From Branchiostoma floridae (Eukaryota; Chordata; Leptocardii; Amphioxiformes; Branchiostomatidae), in assembly GCF_000003815.2 (NCBI RefSeq), contig NC_049980.1:16098045-16162044 (forward strand): a DNA stretch of 64,000 nucleotides, read 5' to 3'. The notes under the pieces are model-generated. The model did not search any database and had not been told where the DNA came from. It worked only from the letters and a program-made list of their open reading frames with translations. Below, piece by piece: positions 62,701-64,000 of this stretch. Each line of letters starts with the position of its first letter. Positions within the stretch are counted from its first letter, which is position 1. The translations under genes were made by a program, and so were the position numbers.

Positions 62701-63749
62701 TTATGGTGGTAAAAATCGGAGCCAACAGAGGGTACAGTATCGGCTCCAGTAGTCAGATGGTCTGTCAGTTGACATGTGCGGTTTCCATGAAAGTAGTTGA
62801 AGGAGTAACACGGAGACAGTATCCCTTCAAGGCAGGCGGCTGCACACTGGGCCAGGGAAGCAGTCAGTGATAGGGTCTGGAGACCGACCGGAGATGCCGT
62901 GTTCTTCTTCGCTCTGAACCGTCGAAGTGCATAGTTCAGCTCGTAAGCTAATCAGGAAAAAATGTATATCACTTTTTTAAGTTACCGGCGGGATACGTAA
63001 CTATTGTGTTCATTTTTCAGTTTCAACACACAAAAAAATTATATATTCTGTGTGCATTGTTCATCATTGATTGCCAACAGGCAGTATGTTTGCATCTTTA
63101 TCGTCTTCATTTCTAGATGCATACTCATGAATGGGTGATGTCAGTTATCATTCAAATCAACAGTTTTCTCAACGATATGTGATCTACAACTCACCTAGGA
63201 ATACTCGAGATGACCACAAATTACCTACCTCATTTCAGAATCACATGAACATAGAACTATCAGGAAGTGCGATTTGGTCTAACACTCAATACGTAAAGCA
63301 AATGGTCAAGGAATTAAATTAACAGATCTAGCTGTTAAGATTAGTTTGTCCTCGAGCTCATTGGTTATTCACGGCTAGTTTCTTTGATAACAAAGCTGAA
63401 TAAAATGTGATCCATACAATTTTGACAATCAAGAAAAACGTACGAGGTTGCTGTAGAATAAATGAAAATTTAACTGAGAAAGATTCACAAATAATTTTCA
63501 CGTATTTCGAGCACAACTGAGCCGCCATCTCGTACTACGTCATTCTGTTGCAGATATATTGCGTAATGTTTTACCGTCTGGAAAAGCCGTAATAAATTGA
63601 ACTTCCAGAAAGCCATTGTTGAATTGAGTGTAGACGGTCAATAAAGTTATCTTGACAAAGTCCGTCATGACTGGAACCAATGTGAAGTAGTCGAAGTATG
63701 CCTGTTCAGCTGTTATATGATCTGCACCAGTGCGAGCAGTCATTTCAAC
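45746..63749 (-). CDS. Polycystin-1-like receptor-channel with lectin, kringle and PAN modules (32 exons, 5' end outside window)
   Basis: Exons (plus-strand coordinates, read high to low): 63575-63749, 62693-62947, 62068-62487, 61503-61742, 61020-61304, 59792-59972, 59031-59266, 58046-58315, 57583-57846, 57057-57326, 56833-56885ish, 56521-56595, 55902-56120, 55653-55684, 55150-55284, 54629-54799, 54303-54393, 53861-54021, 53511-53753, 52877-53339, 52596-52801, 52172-52399, 51904-52071, 51585-51730, 50948-51207 plus 49305-49702 (one exon split by a transposon), 48927-49068, 48569-48807, 48107-48281, 47111-47743, 46696-46946, 46226-46505, 45746-45921. I checked each junction for GT/AG and reading phase. 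Family knowledge: polycystin-1 proteins are membrane receptors of cilia, sperm or sensory cells that pair with PKD2-type channels; autoproteolysis occurs at the GPS. Family marks seen here: [17 protein letters not shown] after [20 protein letters not shown], an S5-pore-S6 ending in [13 protein letters not shown], and a coiled-coil tail. SUEL lectin plus GPS, PLAT and channel recall PKD1L2; kringle, PAN and fucolectin modules are not part of vertebrate PKD1 proteins as I know them. Least certain borders: 53511, 53753 and the start of the exon near 56885. Confidence 0.93.
48107..49068 (-). other. Polycystin exons: linker, membrane helix and start of the polycystin (TOP) domain
   Basis: Exons 48927-49068 ([15 protein letters not shown]), 48569-48807 (basic/helical [14 protein letters not shown], then the helix [17 protein letters not shown] preceding the channel unit) and 48107-48281 ([15 protein letters not shown], then [10 protein letters not shown]). 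The last is the start of the large extracellular TOP domain that caps PKD channels; RQLRV is the family signature. Phases join without conflict. Confidence 0.9.
49709..50941. mobile_element. 1233-bp TIR DNA element inserted in a polycystin coding exon
   Basis: Perfect 13-bp ends: GAGGGTCTGCATG at 49709-49721 and its reverse complement at 50929-50941. TTTTAT flanks both sides (49703-49708, 50942-50947), a 6-bp target duplication. Just inside each end are several direct copies of TAACGCTTAACGGTGAATT (near 49734-49815 and 50769-50922). The middle holds four degraded tandem units. No transposase frame is seen, so it is non-autonomous. The superfamily is not assigned; 6-bp duplications are uncommon, and an 8-bp one with end mismatches cannot be excluded. 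Confidence 0.85.
50055..50735. repeat. Four degenerate tandem units inside the element
   Basis: Units begin near GAGCGCCGAAGGC (50069), GAGCTCAGAAGGC (50283), GAGCGCCAAAGGC (50476) and AGAGCCGAAGGCC (50639). Each is followed by TCCGG, GAAAAT and CATTT..CTGCAT-like stretches, and most are preceded by AACATATTTTACC or its variant. Spacing falls from about 214 to 164 bp. Confidence 0.7.
51585..52071 (-). other. Polycystin exons: PLAT/LH2 domain
   Basis: Exons 51904-52071 and 51585-51730. Sequence runs [39 protein letters not shown], then [20 protein letters not shown] and [14 protein letters not shown]. This is the intracellular PLAT beta-sandwich that follows TM1 in all polycystin-1 proteins. 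IWHDN..G and W.L..V.V.D are its most conserved strands. The family uses it for lipid and protein contacts and for trafficking. Confidence 0.93.
52172..52801 (-). other. Polycystin exons: GPS proteolysis site and first membrane helix
   Basis: Exons 52596-52801 and 52172-52399 join in phase 0 inside the GPS. Motif: [18 protein letters not shown] from the first, then [11 protein letters not shown] from the second. The two Trp and four Cys of the GPS box are in place and the cleavage tripeptide is H-L-T, so self-cleavage between Leu and Thr is expected. About 30 residues later comes TM1 ([18 protein letters not shown]), followed by the basic stop [10 protein letters not shown] that leads into PLAT. 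Confidence 0.93.
52596..54799 (-). other. Polycystin exons: GAIN / REJ-homologous region
   Basis: Exons 54629-54799, 54303-54393, 53861-54021, 53511-53753, 52877-53339 and 52596-52801. The start is helical ([20 protein letters not shown], then [14 protein letters not shown]), with an acidic loop and [32 protein letters not shown], then the beta part [15 protein letters not shown], a QHNPFTWG motif typical of polycystin GAIN domains, and [12 protein letters not shown]. This fold holds the GPS and mediates self-cleavage. The donor at 53511 (AAAA/GTACGC) was chosen because it gives [15 protein letters not shown]; a later GG/GTGTCG is possible. Confidence 0.85.
54885..55070 (+). repeat. SINE-like dispersed repeat fragment in a polycystin intron
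   Basis: Shares CTGCTGCAGTACCAAGG and AAAATCGACCTTGACCTTTG, in the same order and spacing, with 26040-26225. Lies between exons 55150-55284 and 54629-54799. Confidence 0.55.
55150..56885 (-). other. Polycystin exons: Ser/Thr/Pro and acidic linker with a 32-nt micro-exon
   Basis: Five small exons (about 56833-56885, 56521-56595, 55902-56120, 55653-55684, 55150-55284) join FN3 to GAIN. Content: [34 protein letters not shown], then a run rich in Ser, Asp and Glu ([20 protein letters not shown]), then [19 protein letters not shown]. It looks like an extended, probably glycosylated stalk. The 32-nt exon [11 protein letters not shown] is needed to bring phase 1 back to phase 0. The exon at 56595 uses acceptor CACCTAG; the nearer CTACCAG gives the wrong phase. 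Confidence 0.75.
55828..55854. repeat. Poly-C / CA microsatellite in an intron
   Basis: Run of 12 C followed by about seven CA units, just 3' of the 55902-56120 exon on the minus strand. Confidence 0.9.
57057..58315 (-). other. Polycystin exons: three fibronectin type III domains
   Basis: Three exons (58046-58315, 57583-57846, 57057-57326), each phase 1-1 and each one FN3 module. The second reads [20 protein letters not shown] with the core Trp and the Tyr of strand C, then [17 protein letters not shown]. The third has [20 protein letters not shown] and [17 protein letters not shown]. The first is more divergent ([29 protein letters not shown]). Spacer and adhesion roles are usual for FN3. 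The intron before the first contains a short repeat of TCGTTTAATGATAAA just before the acceptor. Confidence 0.88.
59031..59972 (-). other. Polycystin exons: fucolectin-type F5/8C domain (two exons)
   Basis: Exons 59792-59972 and 59031-59266 join in phase 2 at [14 protein letters not shown]. Start: [21 protein letters not shown], then PSWWVDLGQ. Second exon: [40 protein letters not shown]. This is the eel-fucolectin/tachylectin-4 pattern within the F5/8C (discoidin) group: an NVA.G..A.QS opening, SWW.VDL, R.D.C..R, and G.YV.V..PG..L.LCEV. Fucose and calcium binding are inferred from the family. Confidence 0.9.
60121..60890. mobile_element. TIR element in a polycystin intron, containing the second N gap
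   Basis: Ends of about 70 bp: 60126-60194 and 60811-60884 are inverted copies sharing AAAGTTGGGA and CCAATTTTCGGCTAACT. It lies between the SUEL and fucolectin exons. An inner hairpin with about 57-base arms (60555-60613 and 60634-60690, TAGAGGTTGAGTCG start) abuts the N gap, so part is missing. Confidence 0.75.
60451..60550. other. Assembly gap (100 N)
   Basis: Exactly 100 N, next to a long hairpin (60555-60690), which may have caused the break. A small exon could be hidden here, but flanking exons join in phase without one. Confidence 0.98.
61020..61304 (-). other. Polycystin exon: SUEL-type galactose-binding lectin domain
   Basis: A phase 1-1 exon codes about 95 residues. It opens with [20 protein letters not shown], continues with [21 protein letters not shown] and CQGKPSCSV, and ends [16 protein letters not shown]. 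This is the complete cysteine order of the sea-urchin-egg-lectin (SUEL, latrophilin RBL) family, including the DPC..T.KYL.V.Y.C ending. The same domain is found in PKD1L2 and latrophilins. Galactose or rhamnose binding is a family property, not shown here. Confidence 0.95.
61503..61742 (-). other. Polycystin exon: kringle domain
   Basis: A phase 1-1 exon codes one full kringle. All six cysteines are present: the first at LCQIGDG, then [45 protein letters not shown]. The [11 protein letters not shown] opening, the PHSH turn, NYCRNP and WCYTTDP are all textbook kringle positions. Kringles bind lysine-rich or other protein surfaces in plasminogen-like enzymes and receptors. Lysine binding cannot be predicted here. 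A kringle is not part of human PKD1 or the PKD1L proteins that I know. Confidence 0.95.
62068..62487 (-). other. Polycystin exon: beta-trefoil (ricin-type-like) lectin module
   Basis: A phase 1-1 exon codes about 140 residues. Repeated pattern of a trefoil: [19 protein letters not shown], then [23 protein letters not shown], then [18 protein letters not shown]. The cysteine pairs and the x-x-W at the end of the first repeat fit the ricin B fold, although the other QxW motifs are poor. Carbohydrate binding is inferred. A divergent fold with similar cysteines is the alternative. Confidence 0.6.
62693..62947 (-). other. Polycystin exon: PAN/apple-like domain
   Basis: A single phase 1-1 exon codes about 85 residues. 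Visible pattern: [15 protein letters not shown], then [15 protein letters not shown], ending near [10 protein letters not shown]. Spaced cysteines around a C-x-S-F-x-Y core and a C-Q-L are the signature of PAN/apple domains, which bind proteins or sugars outside the cell. A basic segment (RRFRAKKN) precedes it. Too short for the track of long open frames, but flanked by good splice sites (CTGATTAG acceptor, CAAG/GTAAAG donor). Confidence 0.75.
63575..63749 (-). other. Polycystin exon: unidentified extracellular module
   Basis: This is the first exon of the gene inside the window. The acceptor is TTGTTTTTCAG, the frame enters in phase 0 and leaves in phase 1. It codes about 58 residues including [20 protein letters not shown], a beta-strand-like stretch. 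I do not recognise the fold. It may be the second half of a module begun on an exon outside the window. It joins in phase with the PAN exon at 62947. Confidence 0.7.
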
Positions 63750-64000
63750 CTGAAAAACAAGGGGGCATGCAGGATTTTTAATGAAACTATTTCCGATAAA
63801 TTGTTTAAAACCATGTACAGTCGTTTCTACAGCTAAACAAACGTATTTTTTCTGCTTTTAAAAGGAACCTTTAACATTGGAGACATCAATTCCTGACGTT
63901 TCCACATTTCATTTCCACTTGTACGCGTTTATTTTGCATCTACAGTTTGTTTCGTTATTCACTTTTTTTGCGTTTCGTGAAAGTACCAATACACACAATG

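Overview
This is a eukaryotic, animal-type window: introns with GT..AG boundaries, long gene deserts, many short inverted-repeat transposons and two 100-N assembly gaps (23377-23476, 60451-60550). The gene content suggests an invertebrate deuterostome, most likely a lancelet (amphioxus). The evidence is a polycystin-1-like receptor-channel built as a mosaic of lectin-type modules, an INSYN1-like coiled-coil gene and a DIRS/Ngaro-type tyrosine-recombinase retrotransposon. The species assignment is inference; no rRNA, tRNA or mitochondrial marker was seen.

Layout. 1-31.6 kb is gene-poor. It holds degenerate copies of a short inverted-repeat family (ends resembling GCGATCGC..CTAGTGGAATGGGG), a 1.06-kb Harbinger-type element (18287-19348), a second TIR element (21987-22726), snap-back palindromes, a SINE-like fragment and one weak spliced-gene candidate (16.6-20.7 kb, + strand). 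31.6-39.9 kb is a tyrosine-recombinase retrotransposon read on the minus strand: SGNH hydrolase, gag with zinc knuckles, RT/RNase H, and a recombinase split by an 882-bp mariner-type fold-back element at a TA. It is bracketed by 322-bp and 30-bp direct repeats and followed by a tandem 589-bp duplication (39944-41120). 41.8-43.4 kb (+) is a two-exon gene for a 446-residue coiled-coil protein resembling INSYN1 of inhibitory synapses.

45.7-63.7 kb (-) is one large gene encoding a polycystin-1 family protein. I traced 32 exons with compatible phases, and the 5' end lies beyond the window. Order: unidentified module, PAN/apple, beta-trefoil, kringle, SUEL lectin, fucolectin-type F5/8C, three FN3, Ser/Asp-rich linker, GAIN/REJ, GPS with an intact HLT site, TM1, PLAT, six-helix PKD channel and C-terminal coiled coil. 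The extracellular modules are mostly phase 1-1 exons, the pattern expected of exon shuffling.

The most notable observation is a 1233-bp TIR element (49709-50941) that interrupts a coding exon between PLAT and the channel. Its 13-bp ends supply GT and AG, and a 6-bp target duplication (TTTTAT on +) flanks it. Deleting it joins the two coding halves in frame. It therefore looks like a recent insertion allele or an intron-in-the-making. The two conventional genes (INSYN1-like and polycystin) are convergent, about 2.4 kb apart, with no evident functional link.
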